DNA of 64,000 nucleotides from Leguminivora glycinivorella. Lineage: Eukaryota; Arthropoda; Insecta; Lepidoptera; Tortricidae. The notes beneath the pieces are model-generated. The model ran no database searches. It was not told the origin of the DNA and was given only the letters and a program-made list of their open reading frames with translations. The stretch covers positions 15,703,691 through 15,767,690 of the forward strand of contig NC_062972.1 of NCBI RefSeq assembly GCF_023078275.1, in the 5' to 3' direction. Positions 45,430 to 56,214 of the stretch are shown here, piece after piece (positions within the stretch are counted from its first letter, which is position 1; each line of letters begins with the position of its first letter). The position numbers and the translations under genes are program-made.

Positions 45430-47016
45430 CATGACTTTAGCATTACACTGATTTTCTACCAGTCTAATAAAATCTTTAGTGTACTTACACACTTCACTCT
45501 TCTTCGCAATGGGATAGACGAACACTTTCCTGGAGTAGTCGTCTAAGAACGTGAGGACCTAGCGCTTGCCCCCGAGAGAAGTAGTCGGCATCGGCCCCAT
45601 GACGTCACTGTGAATGAGCGCCAGCCGCGCCTCGGCCACCTGTTTGTTATGATTGGTCACAAAGGGAGCGCGGGAGTGCTTACCCTTAAGACACACATCA
45701 CAAACTTTCTTCTGAGCAGTAACCTGAAAGTCAATATCATTAGCAACCTTCCTAAGTGATGCCAAGCTATCAAAATTAAGATGACCTAACCTTTGATGCC
45801 ATAACATCATATCCTTAGAAGTTGATGACGTTGTCAGATTGACTTTGCCGACAGAATGCAGCCTGTAAATTCTCCCAACTTTCTTAGCATGTAAAACAAC
45901 CTTACCAGACTTAAGTATATCACATCCATTATTATCAAAAATAAATTTAAATCCCTTTTCAGCGAGAGTAGACACAGATATTAAATTTACAGTAAGGTCA
46001 GGTACAAGCATAACATTTTTCAAAGTTGTATCAATAGTTTGTCCACAAGAATTAACCGAAAAATGTACGTCACCTTTCCCGTTCACCAGTAACTTCTTGC
46101 CGTTAGCAACACACACCTCCTTAGTCGGCGGCTCATCAAGAGCTTTGAACCACTCTTGGTGTCCTGACATGTTATCCGTCGCTCCAGAGTCAATAATCCA
46201 CGAACTGTCAGTGTTAAGTGCAGACAACACCATAGAAGTCGACGTCGCTCCGTTACGGTCCGATTGAGGACAGTCCTTCTTGACGTGACCTTTCGTACGA
46301 CACTTCCAACACCATGACTTGTTCGTACTTGACGAGGCATTAATGTGTTTTGATGTATTTGAGGCATTCTTCTTTTCGCCTCGGGAACTGGCCTTATCAT
46401 TACCACGGTAACGTGTAAATAAGCAGCCATCGCTACCATTAGCATTCCCTTTCCATCGCTTATCTTGTAGAAGCTTGGTTTTTACTATATCTGTTGTTAT
46501 GTCCATGCTTGAGTGCTCCAGAGCCATTATCATCGGCTCATACTCTCCAGGCAACCCTTGAAGCATAATAGCAGCCAGGAATTCATCGTCAAGAGGTTTC
46601 TTCATACTACTCAATTGTTCCGAAAGTGACAAGATCTCGTTGACATAAATCTCCATGCTATCGAACTGTTCCAGCTTAATCGAGCATAAAGTTCGCAGAC
46701 ACGACAGTCTTCTATGCAACCCGGTGTCATCGTACGCCTTCCGCAAGGCATCCCATACATCCTTCGCAGTATTCGCCTGCACAATGTGGGGATAGCACGA
46801 CCTATCGACGCTCAAACATAGCCTCGCTCGAGCCTTCTCCTCACGACGAGCTAATCTGTCAGCGTCCTCACCTGAGGTTTTGGGTTTTCCATCAGTAACA
46901 CAATGCCATAAATCCTCGAATATAAGTATATTTTGCATTTGAAATGCCCAATCACGATAGTTAATGGTACCTTTCAGGTTTTCCACCGAAACTTTCGTAT
47001 TAGTACACTCTTCCAT
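45430..47016 (-). pseudogene. Copia gag, protease and integrase N-terminal half
   Basis: Starts at ATGGAAGAGTGTAC (47016) shortly after the LTR. The first 485 codons are open. Residues 1-200 are UBN2-type gag (DVWDALRKAYDD, KLEQFDSMEIYVNEI). Residues 236-249 are a CCHC knuckle (CWKCRTKGHVKKDC). Residues 276-280 are the aspartic protease site DSGAT. Residues about 405-450 are the integrase zinc region (WHQRLGHLN, CDVCLKGKHSR). D471 in IHSD is the first integrase Asp. A TAG at 45559-45561 then interrupts the frame, after which VLTFLDDYSRKVFVY continues in frame to the nested insertion. The nonsense change and insertion both prevent a complete integrase. Confidence 0.93.
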
Positions 47017-47073
47017 ATTTCGAGTAAAATAATAATATTTTCACTAAATATTTTCACTTCACTGGCCTGGTTA

Positions 47074-47081
47074 CCATAACC
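47074..47081 (-). other. Candidate primer-binding site, initiator tRNA-Met half
   Basis: On the minus strand GGTTATGG lies three bases after the 5' LTR. It is complementary to the anticodon loop region (CCATAACC) of initiator tRNA-Met, as in Drosophila copia, which primes from a half-tRNA. The match seen is only eight bases. Confidence 0.55.
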
Positions 47082-47084
47082 TAA

Positions 47085-47277
47085 TGTTTGTTATCAGAGT
47101 AGAAGGACAAACGCAGCTGGGAAGAGAGTGAAATATTTAATAAATAATATTATAAAATAATGTATGACATGTTTACAAATACAGATTTTGTTGTCGAGTG
47201 ACAGGCAAAGAGAACATTAGCTACGACATCTAAAATTCAAATTAAAAACTATAGATGGCCAGCGTTACACTCCAACA
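47085..47277 (-). repeat. 5' LTR of the copia element (193 bp)
   Basis: Identical to 40691-40889 apart from lacking the 6-bp insertion. Transcription of the element would start here on the minus strand. Confidence 0.95.
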
Positions 47278-50200
47278 TATTTTCGTTCCCCTTAAATGCC
47301 CCGTATACGCCTATAAAAAAAAAAAAAAAAAAATTTTTTTTTTGTATGAAAACGCACCCAAAATCAGATATTGTCTAGGGCCCGTACCAGTTGCAGTCGG
47401 CACGTCTATAAAGCCCCTTATAGTTTTTTTTTTAATTGGCTAAATACCTGGATGTTATGTCACAATTATCTGTGTTTGGAAATTAAAAAAGAAGACTTTG
47501 CCGGCCTTGGCCTGCAAGGTTTGTATGAAATTCCATTATCTATCAATCGTCCTAGCCGCACCTGCAACGTCATACTTCGCTGCCAATTATAAGGCACATA
47601 ACATCAATATTTCATACCATGTTTGAGAAAACCATTTTTTTCTAAGTAGTGACTAAGAATACTCGTATACATACATACATACTTTTATCACACCTCGGAC
47701 ACTGGCGATCAAATATATTGAAAGAGGCGCCTAACTACGTGTCGAATTTAACGGAAAACAAAAAAAAACACGGCGTATAAATGGGCGTTTGTAAATTTTC
47801 ATCTATGTGTCATCCCTATTTTAACAACTCCACGGGATAATACGGCATAATACTCGCTCGTTTGTGTGACAATGTGAAGGGTTTATCAGCTCCTCGAGTT
47901 TTATGAATGAACCTCCGCGCATAAGCTTTTGAAATATAAATTAGGCGGTACTCATTTCAACTTACTGCTCCGTCACTTTGTGACCATCCTGTTTTTTTGT
48001 TTCGGCATTTCAGCATAATAGTGCTCGTGGACAAGTTAAAGTTTATAATTTTCTTATAAATAATTTCAGCGTGGAAAAATTAGATCTTATTTCTTTTTGA
48101 CAACTAGTTATATGAGATCTGTAGAAATTCCGAAAACAAATAATATCATCAGGATGGTCTCGAGTAAAACCGAGCATCAAGCTCAAGAGACTCAAGATCA
48201 AACGCATCGTCCACGCGCTTTGAACAGCCTATCTCTTAATGTCCTATGGCTATCAATATTAGGACTTTCAACATGAAGAGAATGTGAGACTCCATATTAA
48301 GCTACTATTATTGTCAATGAGGTACCAACTTGAGTAGTAGTTTAAAAGAATTAGACTAATAGGTGCGTATGGATCTAAAAATTATAACTTATATTATTTA
48401 TACAGTCACGGATTATTATTTTTTTTAAATACGACATTTCACCTGAGTTGTTTCAGATGTGATATGTGGTGTGGATTTCAGGTAAAAATAATGAAAATAT
48501 ATTGCGGTAGACCCTTTAATAATATTTGTATACAAAACGCGAGAATTTGTGTTTTGTCATTTGTGTAGAAACGTTTTCTTGTAGGACGAATATTTATAAA
48601 TAGGAGTCTTACTTTAAATGTGCTTTTAAATAATAATACTTAGAAAGCCTCAATTCAAGGGTTTATATTATATAAATCCGCACTGGTAAGTAATGTACAC
48701 TTATACAGTTTTATCCAAGAATGCCAACAGGGCAGTCAGGTTATAAAGTTATTCAGAATTATTATTCAAGAGAGAGTTCAGTGTGAAGAATGTAAGTAAA
48801 CGCTTCGGTCTGCAAGTGATTGCATTCATTAATCTCTTCTTTCTGGTTGCGATTGCTCTCATAAATCCAATAAAGGAAAATGCACGTCACAAAGTTCTCA
48901 TTTATGAAAATCTTTTAAGGATCGAATTGTGTAGGTATCAATACTTTATTTATTTTCAAACTAATATTAAAAATGCTGAGCAAAATAACTGCGGGGCACT
49001 GCTGGATGAGATTGAGACTCAGCAGTGGGCGATTATGATTAAAAATGCGTGTTTTTCAGAATGCTACCTATTCCTTACGCTTCAATATCTGAATCGATTT
49101 GTATGAAACTTTGGTGTCGGGGAATTAATTTTTTTTTACCTATTCAATTCCAAAAAAAAAAAAACACTCCAAAAGACACTTTGACCCCGAAGGTGAAGTG
49201 AATCACCCATTAATTAATTTCGCGCATCTTAATTAATTGTTTAAATAAACGTCATAAAGTTAGCTTGCCTTATTACTGAAAATATTACCGGAATTTCTTG
49301 CGAGCTCCGACAGCGCGCCGTAAAGAATAATAATTATGCAAAGCCACTTAAAACTCTTTTGCATGTTTTAATATTTCTCGAGTCGAGACATCTCTTGAGC
49401 CTCCTTCAAGACAAAAACACAGTAATCCTCTTAATAAATAGTTGTACCAGGTGCGTTGAAGTCCTGAACACTTCGCAGCAAAGTGCTTGCCTCCAGAAAA
49501 ATATGATGTAAATATTTATAAGATGAAAACGGGAAAAATTTCAACCAAATGGATTTTTGCTGAACTTATTCAACAAACTTTGTAATAGAATACGGAATAA
49601 GCACCGTATGCAGGATTTTTGCTGGGAAGTTTCACTAAGCGGCCTAATTCTACTTTCAGAATGAACATTTAAATGTATAATGTCATAATTCTTAGCTTAA
49701 GCCTTAAGAACGGGTCGTAAAAATAGTTTTACGGTACCGAAATAAATAACTAGAGCAATTGCCAAACTGAGATGACAAAGCCTTTCATAGAAGTAGAAAT
49801 TCTATTTTTTTATAAATCGTCCTTGCATTTCCATCATCAACTAGGAATAGGAACTACAAAATTGACCTTCCCCCGATTCCCCGAATTCACCGAATGACCG
49901 TTAGTGCTCGAAAACTGTAAAATGGCATGGATATAAAAATATACTCGTAAATCTGTTACGCCGATATAGTCATGAAATAAACACTAACATTTTTTTTTTA
50001 ATAATTCCCTGAACAAAAACTAAAAGTATTTTTTTTCTAAATATCGTACCTAAATTAAATGACGGAAATAGGTATTAGGCATACGACTATTGGCGGTACA
50101 GTCTCCTAGTATTAAAATATAATCACGAAAAGATGATAGGCAATAGGTACTTGCGGATGTTCATGGTTTGGGCGATAAGGCGCACCCCCGTGGCCTCCAC

Positions 50201-50915
50201 TTTCAGGGAAATATCCTCCACATTTTGTACCCTTATAGTTATACCTACCCCACAAACAGTACGGAACTGCGAAACTCAGTGGGTTTTATATTTTTAGAAT
50301 ATTTTATACTTATTTGAGTAATCAAGTAATAATTAAGAAGTTTAATGTAAAATACATAGAGATTAATGACTACGCCCGTAATTATACCACTCTCCTCTTA
50401 AAACATAAAAAAGCGGTTAAACACTGACTGGTTAATTTTTAATAATCTAAAAAGCAGCCACCAAGCCGTATTACCGCGAAAACGTGCCACCGGACCGCTA
50501 AAAACCCTATACATTGTACAAAACTGGGCCGGAGCATTTTCTTAATAACAGTGTAAGTGCAATTTTCCAGGTGGGGTAGCAGCGACAATGGTATAATCCT
50601 GCCTTTCTTCCTGAAAGGAAAAGTCCGCATACGATTGTGACCTCGGCTGCTGCTTCGTTTAGAATGCTATGGCTTGGGTAAGTTCTAAGTAAAGTTTTGT
50701 TGAAACTATACTTACCTATTACAAAAAACTCGCCGTGTGTAATGACACCTTAGCATCGGGGTGGGTTTGCGCGAGGAGACCTAATCCAGTAGGTTTGTTT
50801 AATATGTATTTTTAATTATGAGTCAGCATATTCATTATATTTTTTTAATAATAGGCGAGACAACTAAAAAAACTAATTAGTCGGTCAGTTAGATTATCAA
50901 AGAATTTTAGACACG
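47278..50915. other. 3.6-kb AT-rich stretch with little recognisable content
   Basis: It contains an A18/T11 run near 47313-47343 and, at 47686-47720, an inverted relative of the repeat at 34780-34805. A 107-codon frame at 48783-49106 has a hydrophobic N-terminus but starts with GTG and lacks a convincing continuation. I found no supported gene. Confidence 0.45.
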
Positions 50916-51075
50916 TATTTTTTCGTTTTTCTCGTAAACGAAAAATGACGACGTTACAGTGCGTTGAAGTTTCGCGTGACGTCCTGACGTCACGCCTAGG
51001 TACAATTTTTACTTAGAAGTGACGTCACAAGCCCGGACTCCGGAACTTTGATGCTCTATATCTTTGTATTTTTTC
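50916..51075. repeat. Segment with palindromic TGACGTC sites
   Basis: GCGTGACGTC and GACGTCACGC form a 22-bp near-continuous palindrome at 50974-50995. A further AAGTGACGTCACAAG lies near 51017-51031. TGACGTCA is the consensus CREB/ATF half-site pair. Nearby TTTTTCGTTTTTCTCG with GTAAACGAAAAA also forms a small hairpin. This could be a MITE fragment. No adjacent gene supports a regulatory role. Confidence 0.4.
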
Positions 51076-52536
51076 ATATATTAGGAAAAGCGAAAAATAT
51101 GTGGCAGACTGAATAAAAATTATGCAATAAAAACTAATAATGTTCATAATTATAATTATTTAGTGATTATATGTGATTAATTTGGAAACATGCATTATAA
51201 CAAATTTAATTGTCTTATACCCTTCTCCTTCTCACCTCACCTTCTCACCTTTAACCTTCTCAGTCCTCGTGTTTTTTTACATATTTCAAAATTTATTGAT
51301 TAACTATAAAATATAGTAGTATATTTTAGATATGTACCTATTGTACCATTTTTGTGACATGCCTGCCTTAAGGAGATTTTAGTACTTATGTTTTTCTACC
51401 TTCATCCATGTTTCAAGTACATCAGATTATTCTGTAGTGTCATAAATTTCAAACTACCTATATTTTTTAACTACAAAAAGCTTTACGCCAATTATTTAGC
51501 CCGATGGATTCACGCATTCAAAATTGAAATTCGAAGCGATCAATGTTTGAAAATAGCTTATACCTATACAGATTTTTGTTCCGAATAGCTGTTAAAACAA
51601 AACCGTTGAGGTGTATGAAAGTTACACATTACGAGTACTGGCGTGAGCACTCGACTCGTGTAACCAGAGCGTGGCTTTTATTACTTTGTTCAACTTTGAC
51701 TGCCGGCGGTTGTTCGGGACTATTAATTTAAAAATGTTGCGATGACTCTGTACGTTGTATTGTTTTATTCGATTTTTATGTAGAACGCACGCATAAACAT
51801 AGTATATGAATTCGCGCCTGAATTCCTAAATGAGGTAAGCATAGCATATGAAACTGCTCAAGTTCTAGAGTCACTCTTAGCAATTAACGAGTTTTAAACC
51901 GAAATTATTCAATTAAATTCAAATTCAATAATATTGCAGTGGCTGCTTGCTACTGCGCAGTGCTATCCCATCGCCCATGCCACAATTGAATCCAAATCCA
52001 ACAAAATATTGCAATATTAATGTGTACAGTTTTACCTCACCTAATTAATGTATTTAGTAGGCGGTTGGTTTATATCTGACATTGCATGATGTCATCAATT
52101 ATGGTGGTCGAATAGCGAACTTTTAATGAAACATCAATTTCGAAGTAAATAACTTTGATGTTATTATAATGAATGTTCATTGGAACGGTGCCGATGTAAA
52201 AGTTGTGTAAGTCAGTCAAAAGAAAAGTTTTGATATTTCGGTAATGCTCGGTTACAAAGGCGTCAAGTTTCATAACGACGATGACGAAGATAGCGGAAAA
52301 TACAAACCATTTCTGCCTGACATTTAAACTAAATAGATGATAAATAATTTGATATTGCTTATAAAATTATTTCGTTGCAAACCACGAGGCAAATGGCGGG
52401 CGTAGCTCCTGCTTGCTTTAGATAAATTTATAAGAGCTACTATTAAAACAATAGTTATGCGGACGATTCAATTCAGTTTAATTTTATTTATTTTTTGAGG
52501 TAACAAGTTAATAGATGATACATACAAATACCTGAC
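51076..52536. other. 1.5-kb AT-rich stretch, nothing recognised
   Basis: Short frames at 51388-51731 lack domain signals. No transposon ends were found. Confidence 0.45.
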
Positions 52537-52613
52537 CCTTTAGCACCACTTTGCCCTGTCGCGCGCGACTTCAAGTACGGACGCGCGCGACAAGGCAAGT
52601 TGTGCTAGAGGGG
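52537..52613. mobile_element. Very short GC-rich foldback
   Basis: The left arm CCTTTAGCACCACTTTGCC with TGTCGCGCGCG pairs with the right arm CGCGCGCGACAAGGCAAG with TTGTGCTAGAGGGG around about 12 bp. The (CG)n-rich stem stands out from an AT-rich background. It is probably a miniature foldback element. Confidence 0.6.
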
Positions 52614-52862
52614 CTGTTAGGGCATGGTAATATTTAAGGTTAGAGAGAAGGGTTTAGGCTTATGTATGATTTATTTACATTAAGAATCGGGAAAATTCGC
52701 TGTCCTATCCATTAGTCTTAAATTCAAGTTCCATCCAAGACGGTGTTTTTTTTTCAGCGCTTGTCTAAGCGTAATAGCATCGTATGCAGACGTTCTGTTT
52801 CATACAAATTTAATGGACTTTATTTTTTTGATACTTCGATAACATTAAGTTCGCCTATTCTA

Positions 52863-53005
52863 CAGTCAACCAATTGGAACCCTAGGTCAATCTACAACCA
52901 TGTCAAAATGACAAGCAGTAAGAGATTTCATACAATCTGATTTATAACGTCACTACTTATGACATAGGTAGTTCTACAGTGGCCTAGGGTCCAATTAGTT
53001 CACTG
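52863..53005. mobile_element. MITE family C with TA duplication, copy 1
   Basis: The termini CAGTCAACCAATTGGAACCC with TAGG and the complement-type CCTAGGGTCCAATTAGTTCA with CTG are flanked by TA. It is 143 bp and non-coding. A second copy is at 63100-63234. Confidence 0.75.
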
Positions 53006-53314
53006 TACATTGTGTTACTTTGTTACATAAATAAAGATTAAATAAATAAATAACAGTAAGAGTTACGATACAAGTTTCTTAGAGAAATTGATTGTATTAG
53101 ACCTAAAAAACCATCGCTTAAAGTTAACAGAAATCAATAAAAACAGGTTTTACGGAGATAGAGTCTGGCTAGCCAAATATTGTTGACAGATATTTCCTTG
53201 TGGTATCACCAATTGTCTATGGTTTAAAAAAAAGGCTAAAAGTCTGCTGTCAATTTATGTCACTTATTCAAATTGTTCGCGGGTTATTAAGGGTAAATCT
53301 TAAATATTATAACA

Positions 53315-53647
53315 ATGACGATACCAAGCGAGGTCCGCAATTTGCTGTTTAAGCTAATAAATAATTACAACCAAGAGCGAAGTCGACGTGAAGCGGCATA
53401 TAATGAAAAACTGCAATGTTTACAAGTCGTAAACAATATAGTAGGTTGGTGCTCTATTATTATTTTGATACTTTAAGTACTAGTTCTAACATTTGCCTAT
53501 AACTTTGATTAAGTATGTGAATATAATAAGACTTAAATCTCATAAACAGGAAAAGAGTGTAAAGACAAGGAGAAACTCGAAGCTCTGGAAAGCATTAATA
53601 AAATAAAAATATTGGAACGTAACGACTTACGAAAAACCAATATTTAG
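53315..53647 (+). CDS. Possible small two-exon gene, 75 codons, unknown function
   Basis: Exon 1 (53315-53444) opens MTIPSEVRNLLFKLINNYNQ and continues with ERSRREAAYNEKL. A donor AG|GTTGGT follows, then a 105-bp intron ending TCATAAACAG, and exon 2 (53550-53647), reading KECKDKEKLEALESINKIKI through to a TAG stop. Joining restores one frame with 1+2 codon phasing. The product is charged and almost entirely helical, without a membrane segment or signal peptide. Leucine and isoleucine spacing suggests a small coiled-coil subunit. Coding-like codon mix in both exons and a consistent splice support it. The alternative donor GTAGGT at 53441 would give a shorter frame. A(T)-rich sequence with AATAAA follows within 70 bp. 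I do not recognise the family, and no homologue could be checked. Confidence 0.45.
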
Positions 53648-53737
53648 AAGAAATCAGTGAAGTGACTGGTCAGTAGTAATTTGATATAAAAATATAAAAA
53701 ATAAAATAAATAATATAATTTAGCCTATATACGTTCC

Positions 53738-53995
53738 ACTGCTGGGCACAGGCCTCCTCTCATGTCTGAGACGGTTCGGGCTATATAGTCTCCACGCTAG
53801 CCCAATGCGGGTTGGAGACTTCACATAAATCTTTGAATTTCACGATGTTTTCCTTCACCGTAAAGCTAGTGGTACATATTAAATGATATTTCGTACGTAA
53901 GTTCCCAAAAACTCATTGGTACGAGCCAGGATTTGAACCCGCGACCTCCGGATTGAAAGTCGGGCGTCATATCCACTCGGCCACCACTGCTTATA
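53738..53995 (-). repeat. tRNA-derived SINE sharing its head with family 1, different tail
   Basis: On the minus strand the head reads AAGCAGTGGTGGCCGAGTGG (A box), then ATCCGGAGGTCGCGGGTTCA (B box), then GGCTCGTACCAATGAGTTTT and TTTACGGTGAAGGAAAACAT. These blocks match 4902-5211. After ATCGTGA the 3' half differs: CAACCCGCATTGGGCTAGCG, GAGGAGGCCTGTGCCCAGCA with GTGGAACGTATA. The head resembles a tRNA-Ser/Leu-type sequence. Confidence 0.85.
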
Positions 53996-54600
53996 TGGCA
54001 ATAAAAATATAAAATATATATAAAAATATCTTGGTGAAACATGTCTATACATGAGCGGCAAAAATGTCGATAGTGCATTCCCCATTACTGCTTGTAATAC
54101 ACGTTAATTATTAATATTTAAATGCCAATAACCATCGTAAAACTTTTAGGTTAATACGTCAAATGCTAACAGATTTTGTCAAATTTCTGTACATATATTA
54201 GCAATTTCTATTGATTTTCAATATAAGTGTGCACAGAAAACAAAAATATTTTCTAGTATCAAAACTATATCTCCTACTATACCAAGTGTGACCAGCCCTA
54301 GATTTTTTGAATTTCCCGCCAAAAGTTGGGGCAATATTTCATTAGCCACACTCTAGTAAAACGACACCACGATATGAGTACTAAATTAAATAAATCAGTA
54401 ATTTCTTAGAATCTAATTCACTTCCAGTTTCCAGTCAACTGCTGCGCAAGATCGAAATCAATTACGTTTGAAGGTAAACATGAATCGAATCAATTATTTT
54501 CGAGATGCGGCCTCCATTTCAGACTGTTATTCTGAATGAATTAACACTCGGAATGAATGTTCAATGAAACTATTTTTTTCAGAACTTTTGCACATAAAAT
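53996..54600. other. Intergenic; left end of the mariner not found here
   Basis: I searched by eye for the complement of the right mariner terminus and did not find it. No other feature is supported. Confidence 0.45.
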
Positions 54601-54601
54601 T

Positions 54602-54672
54602 TTTGAGAGAGTTCTAGAATCTTCTATGGTCGAAAGTATATAAAGGGCGAGTAGCACAGTTTCTCGTCAGTC
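54602..54672 (+). promoter_or_regulatory. Heat-shock-element-like core promoter before the mariner gene
   Basis: TTCtaGAAtcTTC (54612-54624) is a contiguous three-unit heat-shock element. Imperfect units (TTT at 54602, GAG at 54607) sit upstream in the same 5-bp phase. TATATAAAG follows at 54637-54645. An arthropod-type initiator TCAGTC at 54667-54672 places its A exactly 30 bp from the first T of TATAAA. The transposase ATG is 41 bp further on. This order and spacing match inducible insect core promoters. Function is inferred from sequence only. Confidence 0.6.
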
Positions 54673-54709
54673 ATTCACTAGCTGTCGCCGAGCTAATATA
54701 AGGAAGAAA

Positions 54710-55736
54710 ATGGATGAATTAAAAGTGCATGTAAGGCATTGCTTACTATATGAATTTCAGTCTGGCCATTCAGCCGCCGAAGCAGTGCGTAATATATGTC
54801 AGCGTGTTGCTCCTGAAGTTGTGTCTGAGGCCACGGCGAAACGATGGTTCCAGCGGTTTCGTAGTGGCGACTTTTCATTATCAGATCAACCTAAGTCTGA
54901 TCGACCGGTGAAGATTGATGTAGCCAAATTAAAAACCTTAATTGAAGGAGATCCGAGGCTAACGAGTCGTACTCTTGCTACCGAGTTAGGCTGATCTCAT
55001 GTCACCATAGAAACACATTTACACGAGTTGGGAAAAAACTACAAATACAGTGTTTGGATACCGCACGAACTTGATAGAGATCAACTAAACCGCCGTGCCG
55101 ATATCTGCATACAACTTCTGTCTTTTCGCCGCACATTCAACTGGTTGGACCATCTTATCACTGGAGATTAAAAATGGGTCTTATATATAAATCACACACG
55201 CAAACGTCAGTGGCTAGCTCCAAACGAAAAAGGAATACAGGCACCAAAAACAGAGCCTCACCCGAAAAAAGTTATGCTGTCCGTTTGGTGGGATATTCAT
55301 GGTATTATTCACTGGGAACTCCCACCAAGTGGAATGACTGTTACCGCATCAGTATACTGTAATCAGCTTGAAAATTTAAATCAAAAAATCTGTCAGAATC
55401 GTCCACAGCATGCTAAAGTTTTTTTCTTACACGACAATGCTCGCCCACACATTGCAAAAGTGACTCGGCTAAAGCTATTGGAGCTAGGTTGGAAAGTGAT
55501 ATCTCATCCACCGTACTCTCCAGACTTGGCACCTACGGATTACACATTGTTCAGATCGCTAAGCAATGCCTTGAATGAAAAAAAGTTCTATGATCAAGCC
55601 CATCTACGACAGTACATAGCTGAGTTTTTTTGAATCTAAACCTAAGAACTTCTTCGCCGATGCTATTCATTCTTTACCAGAACGATGGAGACAAGTAGTA
55701 GATAACGAAGGCCGAATATTTTTGATAAATGATTAA
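54710..55736 (+). pseudogene. mariner transposase, inactivated
   Basis: A Tc1/mariner-superfamily DD34D transposase of about 342 codons. Residues 1-95 form the N-terminal DNA-binding region (LLYEFQSGHSAAEAVRNIC, ATAKRWFQRFRSGD). WIPHEL lies near residue 117. The three catalytic Asp fall at about residue 153 (ITGD), 242 (LHDNARPH) and 277 (YSPDLAPTD), with 34 residues between the last two. It is broken by TGA after ELG (about 54992), by TAA right after the first catalytic Asp (55169), and by one extra T in a T run near 55625-55631 that shifts the last ~35 codons. All pieces up to the T run are in one frame. The general look is that of the cecropia/mellifera-type mariners, but I cannot fix the subfamily. 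Confidence 0.93.
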
Positions 55737-55772
55737 AATAATAAATTAAATAAAAATTACAATATTGGTTAT

Positions 55773-55802
55773 GATTCGCTCATTACTTTCTTACCAACCC
55801 AA
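55773..55802 (-). repeat. Right terminal repeat of the mariner
   Basis: Read inward from the outside, the terminus is TTGGGTTGGTAAGAAAGTAA followed by TGAGCGAATC, about 36 bp after the transposase end, which is the normal mariner layout. No matching left terminus is present within 500 bp upstream of the gene. Confidence 0.8.
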
Positions 55803-56214
55803 TAATTATGCGACTGAGTATGTTAAAGGGGTATAATAAACAACCTTTTTTAATAATCAATTTTTTTACTTCAAGAAAGATAACTAACTTCCAAGGAACA
55901 AATTAGCTTTACTCAAATGTCATATGATCTGAAGTGACTAATATGATAAAATAATTATAAACATCTATTTGTGTTACAATTCGGGCAATTCGTCGTTTAA
56001 GCAATCCTGATTTGTTTTTGGGATAAATGTAAATATGTAATTCAATTGGCAAATATGGGACATAACAAAACTGCATTGGTTATAAAACAATGACATCAAT
56101 TATGTATTTACTAATTGGAAACACATCGAACACTCGATAAGGGGTCAATAATTCAAAATCATAAACAGGGTTACTATTGAGTTACTAATTTTTAATTACA
56201 ATTTCATTAATTTA
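55803..56214. other. AT-rich, nothing recognised
   Basis: No gene or repeat with support before the tandem array begins. Confidence 0.45.

Larger units (their letters stand above)
40691..47277 (-). mobile_element. Ty1/copia LTR retrotransposon, internally broken
   Basis: Minus-strand element. 5' LTR 47085-47277, primer-binding site 47074-47081, gag-protease-integrase-RT-RNase H in copia order, polypurine tract 40890-40900, 3' LTR 40691-40889. The gene order (integrase before RT), the CCHC knuckle, DSGAT protease, HHCC integrase finger and YVDD RT define Ty1/copia. The coding region is disrupted by a nonsense codon, two single-base frameshifts and a nested 2.1-kb LTR element (43308-45425). 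It cannot make a full polyprotein. Confidence 0.95.

Noticed and set aside
46083..46445. 120-codon minus-strand frame inside copia gag
   Set aside because: It is an out-of-frame shadow of the gag-protease reading frame.
48783..49106. 107-codon frame with a hydrophobic, signal-peptide-like start
   Set aside because: The start is GTG, the downstream part lacks any motif, and a GTAAGT occurs within the first codons. Not enough to call a gene.
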